Source: Bacteroidales bacterium
Lineage (GTDB): Bacteria > Bacteroidota > Bacteroidia > Bacteroidales > UBA7960
Reading direction: 5' to 3'
Assembly (NCBI GenBank): GCA_007128045.1
Contig: SKYG01000226.1
Coordinates: 1-30,372, forward strand
Length of the DNA stretch: 30,372 bases
The notes beneath the pieces were generated by a model. It had not been told where the DNA came from. It saw nothing but the letters and a program-made list of their open reading frames with translations, and did no database searches. Below, one piece after another: positions 14,945-24,288 of the stretch. Made by a program: the position numbers and the translations under genes. How positions within the stretch are numbered: the stretch's first letter is position 1; each line of letters opens with the position of its first letter.

Positions 14945-16306
14945 ATGAATCCAAAAAATTGGAACACACGCATTATCTGTACATTACTGGCAGCCTTTTT
15001 TCTAACTGCCTGCATTCACGATGATTTTGAAGCCCCTGCCACCTGGGAGATACCGATAGGCGAGGTGATTACCATAAATCAACTGAGGAATTTGTATGCC
15101 GGTGAAGCCATCACGTTTGATACAGACCTGTCTGTTTATGCTACCGTTACCATGGATGATAAATCGGGAAACATTTACCGGAGCGCTTTTATACAAGACC
15201 ATACAGGAGCCATAAACCTTCGTCTGGTTGCACCCGGAGGTATATACAAAGGTGACTCTGTCAGAATCAACCTGAAGGGAACAACACTTGACTCATACCA
15301 GCGTATGTTGCAACTCGATAACATAAATGTGGATAAAAACATGGTTAAGCTGGATGTCCTGAAAGACCTGTCACCCAAAACCCTTACCATCTCACAACTG
15401 CGAACAGGAAGTTATCAGGCTCAACTGGTAAAGCTAGAGAATGTACAATTCAAGATTGCCGATGCAGGAAAACCCTTTGCAGATAAAGAGGGCCTGCAAA
15501 GCCTTAACCGGATACTTGAAGATTGTGATGGCAGCCAGGTCATTGTAAGAACCAGTGGATATGCCAACTTTGCAAATACCAACACACCATCAGGGAATGG
15601 CTCCCTCATCGCCGTGGTGTCACAGTTTCAAAACGACATTCAGTTATATATACGCCAGATAGAGGAGGTGCAACTGAATCATGACCGTTGTGCCATACCC
15701 GGCGATGACTATAGCCTGATCAGTATTGCCGAAATAAGGCAAAATCATCAGTCCGGAACAACAACCATACCAGCCAACAGCCGCATCGAAGGCACCGTCA
15801 TTTCCGATCGCGAGAATGACAACCACCCTGGTCAAAACCTTTATCTGATGGATGAATCGGGTGCCGGAATAACCCTGAGGTTTTCTTCATTTCATAATTT
15901 CAGGCTGGGGACAAAGATCAGGGTCGTTTTTGCTTCACCAATGCCTGTCGGCACGTTCCGCGGACTGCTACAGATTGAAAATATCCCCCATGCCAACGCA
16001 TACGACCTGGGCCCTTCTGTGTTACCCGATCCGGCAACGATCACTATGGCGCAAGCAATAAACAACATGGACACCTACCAGTCGACATTGGTACATTTTA
16101 ACAATGTAACCATTAGTGGCGGCAACAACTTCAGCGGCAACCTAACCATCAGTGATGGCACCGGTCAGATGCTGCTATACACCTATCCATATGCATCATT
16201 CCATGGGACAGCTATACCATCAGGCAATGTAAGCATTACCGGAATCCTTTCATTTTATGATGAACCGCAGCTGCTCATAAGAAACCTGAACGACATTACA
16301 CAATAA
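14945..16306 (+). CDS. DUF5689 lipoprotein
   Basis: A 453-residue lipoprotein with lipobox LTAC (Cys23). Two related halves follow: residues about 40-250 (ITINQLRNLYAGEAITFDTD, VYATVTMDDKSGNIYRSAFIQD) and about 258-453 (ISIAEIRQNHQSGTTTIPAN, VISDRENDNHPGQNLYLMDE). Both show the DUF5689 pattern, an OB-fold-like beta domain. The protein is probably exposed at the cell surface and could bind ligand for the upstream TonB receptor; that role is inferred from context. It is paralogous along its whole length to the next gene, lacking only an internal domain. Spacing to the receptor is 19 bases, consistent with one operon. Confidence 0.85.
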   Translation: MNPKNWNTRIICTLLAAFFLTACIHDDFEAPATWEIPIGEVITINQLRNLYAGEAITFDTDLSVYATVTMDDKSGNIYRSAFIQDHTGAINLRLVAPGGIYKGDSVRINLKGTTLDSYQRMLQLDNINVDKNMVKLDVLKDLSPKTLTISQLRTGSYQAQLVKLENVQFKIADAGKPFADKEGLQSLNRILEDCDGSQVIVRTSGYANFANTNTPSGNGSLIAVVSQFQNDIQLYIRQIEEVQLNHDRCAIPGDDYSLISIAEIRQNHQSGTTTIPANSRIEGTVISDRENDNHPGQNLYLMDESGAGITLRFSSFHNFRLGTKIRVVFASPMPVGTFRGLLQIENIPHANAYDLGPSVLPDPATITMAQAINNMDTYQSTLVHFNNVTISGGNNFSGNLTISDGTGQMLLYTYPYASFHGTAIPSGNVSITGILSFYDEPQLLIRNLNDITQ

Positions 16307-16322
16307 ACAAATACGAACTGCC

Positions 16323-18071
16323 ATGATCCGCAAACCTTATAGTTCCGTTGTTATCATCCTTACATGTATTGGTATGCTACTATATGCCTGCAGGGATGAA
16401 GCCCTTGACACGCCTCCCTTAAATGAAGCTGATGGTACACTTACGATCAAGGAGCTGCGTGAGTTATACACCGGGCAACAGGTTCGTTTTGAACAAAATA
16501 TAGCGGTATATGCCACCGTAACGATGGATGAATCATCAGGAAACATCTATCGCAATATCTATATACAGGATGAAACAGACGGCATCAATGTCAGAATGGA
16601 CTTCGCCTCGAACCTTCGGGAGGGCGACAGGATCAGGCTGGCGCTCAAAGGTACCGTACTAAGCAGTTACAATAACATGCTGCAGCTGGATTCGGTAGCC
16701 TTTGGCAAGAACCTGATCCGGCAGGAAAGTACGGATGCCATTACACCAGAAACCGTCGTCATTACAGATATCCTTACCGGAAACTACCAGGCCAGTCTGG
16801 TGAAAATAGAAGGGGTTCAGTTCTCTGTAAACGATCTTGGCAAAACTTTTGCCAATGTGGCTGACGGAACATCAGAAAACCGGACACTGACAGACTGTAA
16901 CAACAACACCATCATCGTTAGGACAAGCCCGTTTGCCGACTTTGCCAATGAGTTGGTGCCTGAAGGCCATGGCAGCCTCGTTGCAGTAGTGTCACAATTC
17001 GGAAATGTTTGGCAGTTGCTTGTCAGACACTTTGAAGAGATTGACATGACAGGTGAGAGATGTGACAGCGGGGAGCCCTCCGGCCAGGGAACATTTGATG
17101 ACCCGTATAATGTTGCCCATGCGATCACCTTTAACTCCGGGATCGGAGTATGGGTAGAAGGCTATATCATAGGGGTTATGGAAGATATGGGTGGCAGCAA
17201 TGCACCGGCGTTTGAGCCTCCGTTTGTCAGGACAACAAATATCCTGATTGCTGACGATCCTGAAGAAAGAGAAGACATCCGGATCATGCCGGTACAATTA
17301 CCCATTGGACGTGTAAGAGAGGCCCTCAACCTGGTAAATAATCCGGAAAACCTCGGCAAGCCGGTTAAACTGAAAGGGAACCTGGCAGCCTATTTTACAC
17401 CCAGACCGGGGTTGCGTGATGTTTCTGGCTATTGGCTTGATGGTCAAGGTATTGGCGATGGTGGCGTATGGGATAACCTCACCACCATGAGCATATCTGC
17501 GGTAAGAGCATTAGATACAGGGTCAGCAACCAGCATTCCCGGCAACAGAATGATACAGGGAATTGTAATATCCGACAAAGATGCTGCAAACATCACCGGG
17601 AGAAACCTGAATATCATCGATGAAAACGATGGCACAGGGATTCTATTGAGATTTATCTCCAATCATAACTTCTCTATGGGTGCCAGAATAAGGGTTGAAG
17701 TGTCAGAGTTAGAGTTGTCGCGCTTTAACGGGTTACTGCAGGTCAACAACATCCCCAACAACCAGGCAGAGCTGATCAGCATGACCAGTATTCCTGCACC
17801 GGAAGAAACAACTATCGAAAACATACTCGGCAACATGGCCCATTTCGAGTCAAGGCTGGTCAAACTTACTGGCGTTACCGTCAGCGGTGGTGCAAACTGG
17901 GGTGGCTCGCGTACCCTTAATGATGGAACAGGTACCATCACGCATTTTACCACCAACTACAGTACATTTGCCAACACTGCCATCCCAACGGGGAAAGTAA
18001 ACCTGACAGGTATTGTCGCGGTATTTAACAGTCCGCAAATCAATATTCGCAACCTGTCGGACATAGAGTAG
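16323..18071 (+). CDS. DUF5689 lipoprotein with inserted DUF6359-like domain
   Basis: A 582-residue lipoprotein (lipobox LYAC, Cys23). Residues about 40-250 and about 390-582 parallel the two DUF5689 halves of the preceding protein, with matching text such as VYATVTMD.SSGNIYR and the C-terminal NIRNLSDIE. Between them, about residues 260-385, lies an extra domain: GQGTFDDPYNVAHAITFN, VWVEGYIIGVMEDMGG, and LGKPVKLKGNLAAYFTPRPG. This matches DUF6359, another OB-like module. The pair therefore arose by tandem duplication followed by domain gain or loss. It starts 16 bases after the previous stop, so it is probably the last gene of the receptor operon. A ligand-binding role is inferred. Confidence 0.85.
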   Translation: MIRKPYSSVVIILTCIGMLLYACRDEALDTPPLNEADGTLTIKELRELYTGQQVRFEQNIAVYATVTMDESSGNIYRNIYIQDETDGINVRMDFASNLREGDRIRLALKGTVLSSYNNMLQLDSVAFGKNLIRQESTDAITPETVVITDILTGNYQASLVKIEGVQFSVNDLGKTFANVADGTSENRTLTDCNNNTIIVRTSPFADFANELVPEGHGSLVAVVSQFGNVWQLLVRHFEEIDMTGERCDSGEPSGQGTFDDPYNVAHAITFNSGIGVWVEGYIIGVMEDMGGSNAPAFEPPFVRTTNILIADDPEEREDIRIMPVQLPIGRVREALNLVNNPENLGKPVKLKGNLAAYFTPRPGLRDVSGYWLDGQGIGDGGVWDNLTTMSISAVRALDTGSATSIPGNRMIQGIVISDKDAANITGRNLNIIDENDGTGILLRFISNHNFSMGARIRVEVSELELSRFNGLLQVNNIPNNQAELISMTSIPAPEETTIENILGNMAHFESRLVKLTGVTVSGGANWGGSRTLNDGTGTITHFTTNYSTFANTAIPTGKVNLTGIVAVFNSPQINIRNLSDIE

Positions 18072-18094
18072 TATGAATAGCTGGTACTCAACAA

Positions 18095-18128
18095 TAGCCT
18101 GCCAATTATTTGGTTATGGCGGCTATTT
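18095..18128. terminator. Hairpin between convergent genes
   Basis: TAGCCTGCCA (18095-18104) pairs with TGGCGGCTA (18117-18125) with one bulge and a 12-base loop, then TTTATTT. It lies between the ends of the DUF5689 operon and the cysteine desulfurase gene, where a shared terminator is expected. Confidence 0.45.
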
Positions 18129-18151
18129 ATTTGGTAGAAGCAACCAGGTTT

Positions 18152-19273
18152 TCAACCACACATAGATTTGATCACCTCTACCAATCTCTTTACCTCTTCA
18201 ACGGTATTAAACCGGCTGAGTGAGACCCTTACAGACGGATCTTCAGGTGCCCTGCCAAGGGCTTTTAACACATGAGAGCCAACGGAGCTTCCTGAAGAAC
18301 ATGCACTGCCTGATGATAAACATATGCCTGCCATATCAAAACGTGGAACAAGCATATCATGATCCGCTCTCTCTGGAAGCAGAATATTGATGATCGAATA
18401 CAGGGAGTGTTGCTCCGCATCACCATTGAAACGTATGTCAGGAATGGCCTCTTTGAGTGATGCGATCAGGAATACTTTTAACCCCTCTATATACAACCTG
18501 TTTTCTTCCATCGATTCAACAGCCAGTTCCAGGGCTTTTGCCATACCGGCTATTCCACTGATGTTTTCAGTGCCGGCGCGCATGTTACGCTCCTGTCCTC
18601 CACCGGTAATAAAGGGCTCGAAAGGTATCCCATTGCGCACATAAAGGAAGCCAGCCCCTTTAGGCCCATGAAACTTATGAGCACTGCCAACAGCAAAGTC
18701 AAAAGAAAGTTTTGACATATCAATATCATACTTCCCAATGGTCTGAACCGTATCAGAGTGGAACAGGGCACCATACTTTTTGCATAAGCCCGAAACATCC
18801 TTCACAGGAAGTAAATTTCCGACCTCATTGTTGGCATGCATGAGACTAACTACCGTACCAGGAATACCCTGAAGCAATTCTTCCAGATGATCCAGGCATA
18901 TATGACCGATTGGATCATGCTGCACATAATGCACCCTGATATCGAAATACTTCACCAAAGCCTCCAGGGTGCGAATTACCGATGGATGCTCCAGGCGGCT
19001 GCTGATAAAATCCTTTTTGTGAAGGTCTTTACAGCAACTCCACAATACGGCATTATTGGCCTCCGTTCCGCCGGAGGTAAAAATAACTTCCGAAGGAGAA
19101 GCATGTAGCAGAGAAGCGATCGATCGCCTTGATTGTTCAATTACAACCCGGGCCTTACGTCCGGATGTGTGTATGGCAGACGGATTGCCATACAACCCGG
19201 CATGACATTCGTTCATGACGTCAATTACTTCCGGAACTATCACTGTGCTGGCCGCATTGTCAAAATATATCAT
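18152..19273 (-). CDS. Cysteine desulfurase (NifS/IscS family)
   Basis: A 373-residue PLP enzyme that takes sulfur from cysteine for Fe-S cluster or thio-cofactor assembly. The PLP lysine is in GSAHKFHGPKGAG (about residue 200) and the persulfide cysteine in SSGSACSSGS (about residue 325); TSGGTEANN and RAGTENISG are also family landmarks. I chose MIYFDNAAST (19273); an upstream ATG at 19288 adds MLSAR. A -7 box on the minus strand at 19300-19307 would leave almost no leader for the longer form. No iscU or suf genes are adjacent, so this copy may serve tRNA thiolation, but the sequence does not say. Confidence 0.92.
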   Translation of the reverse strand: MIYFDNAASTVIVPEVIDVMNECHAGLYGNPSAIHTSGRKARVVIEQSRRSIASLLHASPSEVIFTSGGTEANNAVLWSCCKDLHKKDFISSRLEHPSVIRTLEALVKYFDIRVHYVQHDPIGHICLDHLEELLQGIPGTVVSLMHANNEVGNLLPVKDVSGLCKKYGALFHSDTVQTIGKYDIDMSKLSFDFAVGSAHKFHGPKGAGFLYVRNGIPFEPFITGGGQERNMRAGTENISGIAGMAKALELAVESMEENRLYIEGLKVFLIASLKEAIPDIRFNGDAEQHSLYSIINILLPERADHDMLVPRFDMAGICLSSGSACSSGSSVGSHVLKALGRAPEDPSVRVSLSRFNTVEEVKRLVEVIKSMCG

Positions 19274-19299
19274 ACGAGCAGATAGCATAATTAATTCTA

Positions 19300-19307
19300 C
19301 AAAAGTA
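19300..19307 (-). promoter_or_regulatory. -7 box for cysteine desulfurase
   Basis: TACTTTTG on the minus strand fits TAnnTTTG. A transcript starting about 7 bases downstream would give a leader of roughly 20 bases to the ATG at 19273. Confidence 0.4.
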
Positions 19308-19387
19308 AACGTAATTATCCAATGAAGACAACTTACAGATTTATCCCATTAAATTAAGAATTATATTTTTTTTTAAAAACAAAACCG

Positions 19388-19474
19388 TATTTTTGTTTCA
19401 TTGCAAGATTTCGCGAGAACAAACAGGTCATCATACACTTTATTCGACTGTTCTCCGGAATGTTTATATTCCGG
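19388..19474 (+). promoter_or_regulatory. Promoter and leader hairpin before the mannosyltransferase-like gene
   Basis: TATTTTTG (19388-19395) fits the -7 consensus, and implies a leader of about 95 bases. Near its end CCGGAAT (19455-19461) and ATTCCGG (19468-19474) form a perfect 7-bp hairpin with a 6-base loop, 21 bases before the GTG start. The hairpin could affect translation; it has no T-run. Confidence 0.35.
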
Positions 19475-19495
19475 TAACGAAAACCTATTGTTATA

Positions 19496-20233
19496 GTGGC
19501 AGATTGTCTGGTAATAATTCCAACATATAATGAGAAAGAGAACATTACCCGTATGATACGGAAGATAATGTCGTTGGATGAAGACTACCATATCTTAATT
19601 GTTGATGACAACTCCCCTGACGGAACCTCTGACGAGACAAAAAAGATCATGCCCGAACACCCCGGACGCCTTCATCTTGAAACCAGGTCTGGCAAGCTTG
19701 GGCTTGGCACAGCCTATGTTCATGGCTTCAGGTGGGCATTGAAGCGGCCTTACAAGTATATTTTTGAAATGGATGCCGACTTCTCCCATAACCCCGAAGA
19801 CCTTAAAAAGCTTCACCGGGCATGCAAAGTCGATGGCTATGACCTGTCTATCGGCTCCAGGTATATCGACGGTGTGAATGTGGTAAACTGGCCAATGGGA
19901 CGTATACTAATGTCTTATTTTGCGTCGACTTATGTAAGAATGGTAACGGGCATGGGAATACGTGATACTACCGCAGGCTTTAAATGTTACAGACGGGAAG
20001 TACTTGAAGCCATAGACCTGGAGAAAATCAGATTCACAGGCTACGCCTTCCAGATTGAGATGAAATTCAAGGCATGGAAGCTTGGATTCAAGATCAAAGA
20101 AGTATCGATCATCTTTACTGATCGCACCCAGGGATCATCCAAAATGAGTAAAGGGATATTTAAAGAAGCCGTATTGGGCGTTATCAGATTAAGATGGGAT
20201 TTTCTGATCAACAAAAAAAGCTACCAGCCCTAA
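19496..20233 (+). CDS. Polyprenol-phosphate mannosyltransferase-like GT2 enzyme
   Basis: A 245-residue glycosyltransferase of the dolichol-phosphate mannose synthase type. The N-terminus has the GT-A nucleotide-binding start VIIPTYNEKENITR and VDDNSPDGTSDETK. The metal-binding DxD is EMDADFSHNPEDL near residue 88, and RDTTAGFKCYRREVL and GYAFQIEMKFKAWKLG are typical of this subfamily. No membrane helices are seen, so it acts at the inner face of the membrane. It probably transfers a sugar from GDP or UDP to polyprenyl phosphate for glycoconjugate assembly. The start is GTG: a stop lies in frame at 19475 and no ATG occurs between. Dihydroorotase follows 23 bases later, as in many Bacteroidota. 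Confidence 0.88.
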   Translation: MADCLVIIPTYNEKENITRMIRKIMSLDEDYHILIVDDNSPDGTSDETKKIMPEHPGRLHLETRSGKLGLGTAYVHGFRWALKRPYKYIFEMDADFSHNPEDLKKLHRACKVDGYDLSIGSRYIDGVNVVNWPMGRILMSYFASTYVRMVTGMGIRDTTAGFKCYRREVLEAIDLEKIRFTGYAFQIEMKFKAWKLGFKIKEVSIIFTDRTQGSSKMSKGIFKEAVLGVIRLRWDFLINKKSYQP

Positions 20234-20256
20234 ACCCTCAAAGCCATTTAAAACGC

Positions 20257-21615
20257 ATGCCTGCTGTCGACCTGTTTCTCAAAAATGCTTCCATCGTAAA
20301 TGAAGGTGTTATTTTTAAAGGACATCTGATCATCTCGGATGGCAAGATAAAGCGCATTATCAGAGGAGATGAATCACATCAAACCATTGAGACCGGCAAT
20401 ATCAGAACCATTGATCTTGATGGATGCCTCATCCTTCCGGGAGTGATCGACGACCAGGTACACTTTCGTGAACCGGGCATGACCTATAAGGCAGACCTGT
20501 CGTCCGAATCAAAAGCCGCCGTGGCAGGTGGGGTTACCAGCATCATGGATATGCCCAATACCAGGCCGCAAACCATTACCCAGAAACTTCTGGAAGAGAA
20601 ATTTCTTATGGGACAGAACAGCTGCCTCTCCAATTATTCCTTTTATATGGGAGCCACCAACGACAATATTGAAGAACTGATGGTGACCGACATGCAACAT
20701 GTATGTGGCATCAAAGTCTTTATGGGGGCTTCAACAGGAAATATGCTGGTCGACAAAACGGAAAGCCTCGAACGAATCTTTCGCATCAAACGCATCCCCA
20801 TCGCCACGCATTGTGAAGACGAGAACACTATACAGGCCAATCTGGCCAATGCTGTAAAGACTTACCAGAACAACATCCCGGTATCCCAACATCCAATCAT
20901 CAGAAGCCACGAGGCCTGTGAAGTTTCATCAAGGCTGGCCATCTCGCTGGCAGAACGCTTTGGCACAAGGCTGCACCTCCTTCATTTGAGCACGGCCAAT
21001 GAAATGCGACTGCTCGACAACACCATAGCTCTGGGTGAAAAGCAAATCACGGCTGAAGTATGTGTACACCACCTGTGGTTCTCAGCAAAGGATTACGAGC
21101 GTTTAGGATCGCTAATAAAATGGAATCCCGCCATTAAATTTGAATCGGACAGGAATGCCCTATTAAAGGCACTGCAGGAAGGCTATCTCGACGTCGTCGC
21201 CACCGATCATGCACCTCATACCTTTGAAGAGAAACAGGAACCGTATAAGGACTGCCCTTCCGGTGGCCCCATGATACAACACTCCCTGCTGGTGATGTTT
21301 GAGTTGGTTCACCAGGGGCTGATAAGCCTGGAGAAGATTGTCGAAGTAATGTGCCATAACCCGGCCATATGTTTTGGAATTAAAGACCGTGGCTATATCA
21401 GGGAGGGTTATGCAGCCGACCTGGTTGTGGTAGACCCCAACAAGTCGCAAACCATCACCAAAGAAGACCTGCTTTATAAATGCAAATGGTCGCCAATGGA
21501 AGGCAGTACATTAAAATCATCTGTAATTTATACCTTTGTAAACGGGGTTCCCGTATATGATAACGGAACCATCCATGATGCTGTAAAAGGTCAGGCACTG
21601 CAATTCTCCAGGTAG
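20257..21615 (+). CDS. pyrC: Dihydroorotase
   Basis: A 452-residue amidohydrolase that closes carbamoyl-aspartate to dihydroorotate in pyrimidine synthesis. Landmarks are DDQVHFREPG (residues 65-74), DMPNTRPQT near residue 98, KVFMGASTGNML with the likely carbamylated lysine, the metal histidines in ATHCEDEN and LLHLSTANE, and the catalytic aspartate in VATDHAPHTFEEK. The first metal ligand of the usual HxH motif is glutamine here (Q67, H69). I chose the ATG at 20257 because the open frame upstream to 20194 only overlaps the previous gene. It sits between a mannosyltransferase-like gene and a DUF4296 lipoprotein gene 26 bases downstream, probably one operon. Confidence 0.93.
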   Translation: MPAVDLFLKNASIVNEGVIFKGHLIISDGKIKRIIRGDESHQTIETGNIRTIDLDGCLILPGVIDDQVHFREPGMTYKADLSSESKAAVAGGVTSIMDMPNTRPQTITQKLLEEKFLMGQNSCLSNYSFYMGATNDNIEELMVTDMQHVCGIKVFMGASTGNMLVDKTESLERIFRIKRIPIATHCEDENTIQANLANAVKTYQNNIPVSQHPIIRSHEACEVSSRLAISLAERFGTRLHLLHLSTANEMRLLDNTIALGEKQITAEVCVHHLWFSAKDYERLGSLIKWNPAIKFESDRNALLKALQEGYLDVVATDHAPHTFEEKQEPYKDCPSGGPMIQHSLLVMFELVHQGLISLEKIVEVMCHNPAICFGIKDRGYIREGYAADLVVVDPNKSQTITKEDLLYKCKWSPMEGSTLKSSVIYTFVNGVPVYDNGTIHDAVKGQALQFSR

Positions 21616-21641
21616 GCAAAGTCTGCCACAAAACAGACCGT

Positions 21642-22205
21642 ATGAAGAATATCCTGATCATTTTTTTTCTCTCTGTAATGGTCACCTCTTGCAATTTCTT
21701 CCGTGCACCGGGAAAAGACAAGTGTGATAAGATCATTCCCTTAAAGAAGATGACAGATATCCTGGAAGACGTTTATCTGCTTGAGGCCTATATGATTAGT
21801 TCTCAGAGCAGCCATATGCACGGCAGAGACTCTGTCATGTACTATTATGGTGGCTTGTTTGAGAAGCATGGTGTTACCAAATGGGAGTTTGAGATGGCCC
21901 TGAATTGCTATCTGCTTAATGAAAGAGACATGCTCACCATCCATGAGGAGATACTTCAGCGATTCAGTCTGCTGCAAAGCAAAGCAGAACAGATCATATC
22001 CCTGGAAGAAAAATTGGAGAATAATGGTGATGATGCCGGCAAGAAGATCACTGAATACCAAAAAATTCCGGACAATTGGCACCTTGGCATCCCGAAAGAA
22101 CCTGAAAGCAGGCTGGATTCATTGTTATTCCGTATCAAAGGATGGCCACCTATTGAGGAAGAAAAGCCTCAGACCGATTTAGAAAACGCCGACACCCTTC
22201 GGTAA
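21642..22205 (+). CDS. DUF4296 lipoprotein
   Basis: A 187-residue lipoprotein (MKNILIIFFLSVMVTSC, Cys17). The mature N-terminal half (IIPLKKMTDILEDVYLLEAY, then FEKHGVTKWEFEMALNCYL) is the DUF4296 pattern, a helical domain with alternating hydrophobic positions; a coiled-coil-like stretch (SKAEQIISLEEKLENN) and a low-complexity acidic tail follow. Function is unknown. It follows the dihydroorotase after 26 bases and is a common companion of this gene in Bacteroidota, which suggests simple operon conservation and not a pyrimidine role. It ends 23 bases from the convergent hutU stop. Confidence 0.85.
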   Translation: MKNILIIFFLSVMVTSCNFFRAPGKDKCDKIIPLKKMTDILEDVYLLEAYMISSQSSHMHGRDSVMYYYGGLFEKHGVTKWEFEMALNCYLLNERDMLTIHEEILQRFSLLQSKAEQIISLEEKLENNGDDAGKKITEYQKIPDNWHLGIPKEPESRLDSLLFRIKGWPPIEEEKPQTDLENADTLR

Positions 22206-22228
22206 TTCAGAAAGTAGCTATTATTGGT

Positions 22229-24235
22229 TCAAAACAGGCCGTTAACCAGTTTGTCATCTGCCAGGTATGGCATGGTCACTTGTAGCCGGGGTTCTTGATT
22301 CATTGCCCTGTTAATGGCATACATGGCTTCTTTATTGCGTGCCCAGCTTCTTCTGGCAATACCGTTGTTCACATCCCAGAACAGCATATTACGTATACGG
22401 TTGTCGCACGCTTCACTTCCATCCAACACCATCCCGAATCCTCCATTGATTACCTCCCCCCATCCAACGCCCCCGCCATTGTGGACAGACACCCAGGTTG
22501 CCCCGCGAAAGCCATCCCCAATCACATTCTGAATGGCCATGTCGGCGGTAAACTGACTTCCGTCATAAATGTTTGATGTTTCACGGTATGGGCTGTCTGT
22601 GCCACTTACATCGTTGTGATCGCGTCCCAAAACCACCGGGCCACGTAGTCTCTTTTCGCGGATAGCCTGGTTGAAAGCCAAAGCAATCTGTATCCGCCCC
22701 TCACTGTCGGCATACAGGATACGTGCCTGAGAGCCCACTACCAGCTTATTGCTGCCAGCCTGTTTTATCCATAGGATATTGTCGGCCAGCTGCTGGCTTA
22801 TCTCCCTGGGTGCTTCATTCATCATGCCCTCAAGGATGGTTACAGCCAATTCGTCGGTATGCCTGAGGTCGTCAGGATCGGAGGAGGTGCACACCCACCT
22901 GAATGGGCCAAACCCATAATCGAAACACATAGGCCCCATGATATCCTGCACATATGATGGATACCTGTAACGGCCGTCTGGCAGAAAAATATCTGCACCT
23001 GCCCTGCCTGCCTCAAGCAAAAACGCGTTGCCGTAGTCCCAAAAATACATCCCTCGTTGTGACAAGCTATTAATGGCAGCAACATGGCGCTTCAGTGAAG
23101 CCTGTACCTTTTTCTTAAATGCGGCAGGATCATCGGCCATCATATCGTTCGCCTGTTCAAAGGTAAGCCCTGCGGGGTAATAGCCGCCAGCGTAAGGGTT
23201 ATGCAATGAGGTCTGGTCAGAGCCCAGTTCTACCCTGATATCCTTTGCAACAAATTGTTCCCACAAATCTACAATATTGCCCTGGTAGCCTAATGATACC
23301 GCCTCACGGTACGCTTTGGCCTTCTTTATCCGCGCAATTAATGTGTCAGTGTCATCATAGACCTCATCGACCCACCCTTGCTCATAGCGTGTCCTGATCG
23401 CCTTTGGGTTGACTTCCGCCACTATACCGATGGCTCCTGCAATGACAGCCGCTTTGGGCTGAGCACCCGACATGCCACCCAGTCCGCTGGATACAAAAAG
23501 CTTGCCTGCCAGGCTTGTGTCAGAACCGCCAAGCCTCCTTCCGGCATTTAATACCGTAATGGTTGTACCGTGAACAATACCCTGGGGACCAATATACATA
23601 AATGAACCGGCAGTCATCTGACCATATTGGGTAACACCCAAGGCATTAAAACGCTCCCAGTCGTCAGGGCTGGAGTAATTGGGTATCATCATGCCATTGG
23701 TGATTACCAGTCTGGGAGCATCCTTTCCTGACGGGAACAACCCCAGAGGATGACCACTGTAGAGCACCAGTGTTTGTTCATCGGTCATTTCCGCAAGGTA
23801 TTTCATACAGAGTAAATACTGCGCCCAATTCTGGAACACGGCACCATTTCCTCCATATGTGATGAGCTCGTGAGGATGCTGTGCCACTTCAGGATCCAGG
23901 TTGTTGCTGATCATGAGCATAATGGCAGCAGCGGCGCCTGAAATATGCGGGTAATCATCTATGCAACGCGCATAGATTGGATATGACGGCCTGAAGCGAT
24001 GCATATAAATGCGGCCATACTCCTGTAATTCGCGTGCAAACTCGGGGGCCAGTGTATCATGAAACCTGATGGGGAAATATCGAAGCGCATTCCTGACAGC
24101 CAACATCTTTTCAGCTTTCGACAGAATATCTTTTCTGCGTGGGGCGTGATTTACCGAAGGGTCAAATACCGGTTCGGCAGGTAATTCGTCAGGAATTCCC
24201 TGTAATATGGCTTGCCTGAATGAATGATCGTCCAT
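22229..24235 (-). CDS. hutU: Urocanate hydratase
   Basis: A 668-residue NAD+-dependent enzyme of histidine degradation that hydrates urocanate to imidazolone propionate. Conserved signs include TYGGNGAVFQNWAQY, YSGHPLGLFPS, the NAD-binding SGLGGMSGAQPKA near residue 250, and the active-site region FGPFRWVCTSSDPDDL near residue 445, with the catalytic cysteine. The length fits the longer urocanase type. No hutH, hutI or formiminotransferase gene is next to it, so the rest of the pathway must lie elsewhere. Start MDDHSF is the first ATG; there is no Shine-Dalgarno site. A secreted unknown gene precedes it by 53 bases. Confidence 0.95.
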   Translation of the reverse strand: MDDHSFRQAILQGIPDELPAEPVFDPSVNHAPRRKDILSKAEKMLAVRNALRYFPIRFHDTLAPEFARELQEYGRIYMHRFRPSYPIYARCIDDYPHISGAAAAIMLMISNNLDPEVAQHPHELITYGGNGAVFQNWAQYLLCMKYLAEMTDEQTLVLYSGHPLGLFPSGKDAPRLVITNGMMIPNYSSPDDWERFNALGVTQYGQMTAGSFMYIGPQGIVHGTTITVLNAGRRLGGSDTSLAGKLFVSSGLGGMSGAQPKAAVIAGAIGIVAEVNPKAIRTRYEQGWVDEVYDDTDTLIARIKKAKAYREAVSLGYQGNIVDLWEQFVAKDIRVELGSDQTSLHNPYAGGYYPAGLTFEQANDMMADDPAAFKKKVQASLKRHVAAINSLSQRGMYFWDYGNAFLLEAGRAGADIFLPDGRYRYPSYVQDIMGPMCFDYGFGPFRWVCTSSDPDDLRHTDELAVTILEGMMNEAPREISQQLADNILWIKQAGSNKLVVGSQARILYADSEGRIQIALAFNQAIREKRLRGPVVLGRDHNDVSGTDSPYRETSNIYDGSQFTADMAIQNVIGDGFRGATWVSVHNGGGVGWGEVINGGFGMVLDGSEACDNRIRNMLFWDVNNGIARRSWARNKEAMYAINRAMNQEPRLQVTMPYLADDKLVNGLF

Positions 24236-24288
24236 AGCCTGATCGTTAAGAAATTGGTAAACATTACAAGTTGGATGGGATGAAGGCG

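Noticed and set aside
12349..18071. Classic SusC/SusD polysaccharide locus
   Set aside because: The receptor lacks the SusC N-terminal domain, no SusD or glycosidase is present, and the lipoproteins are DUF5689.
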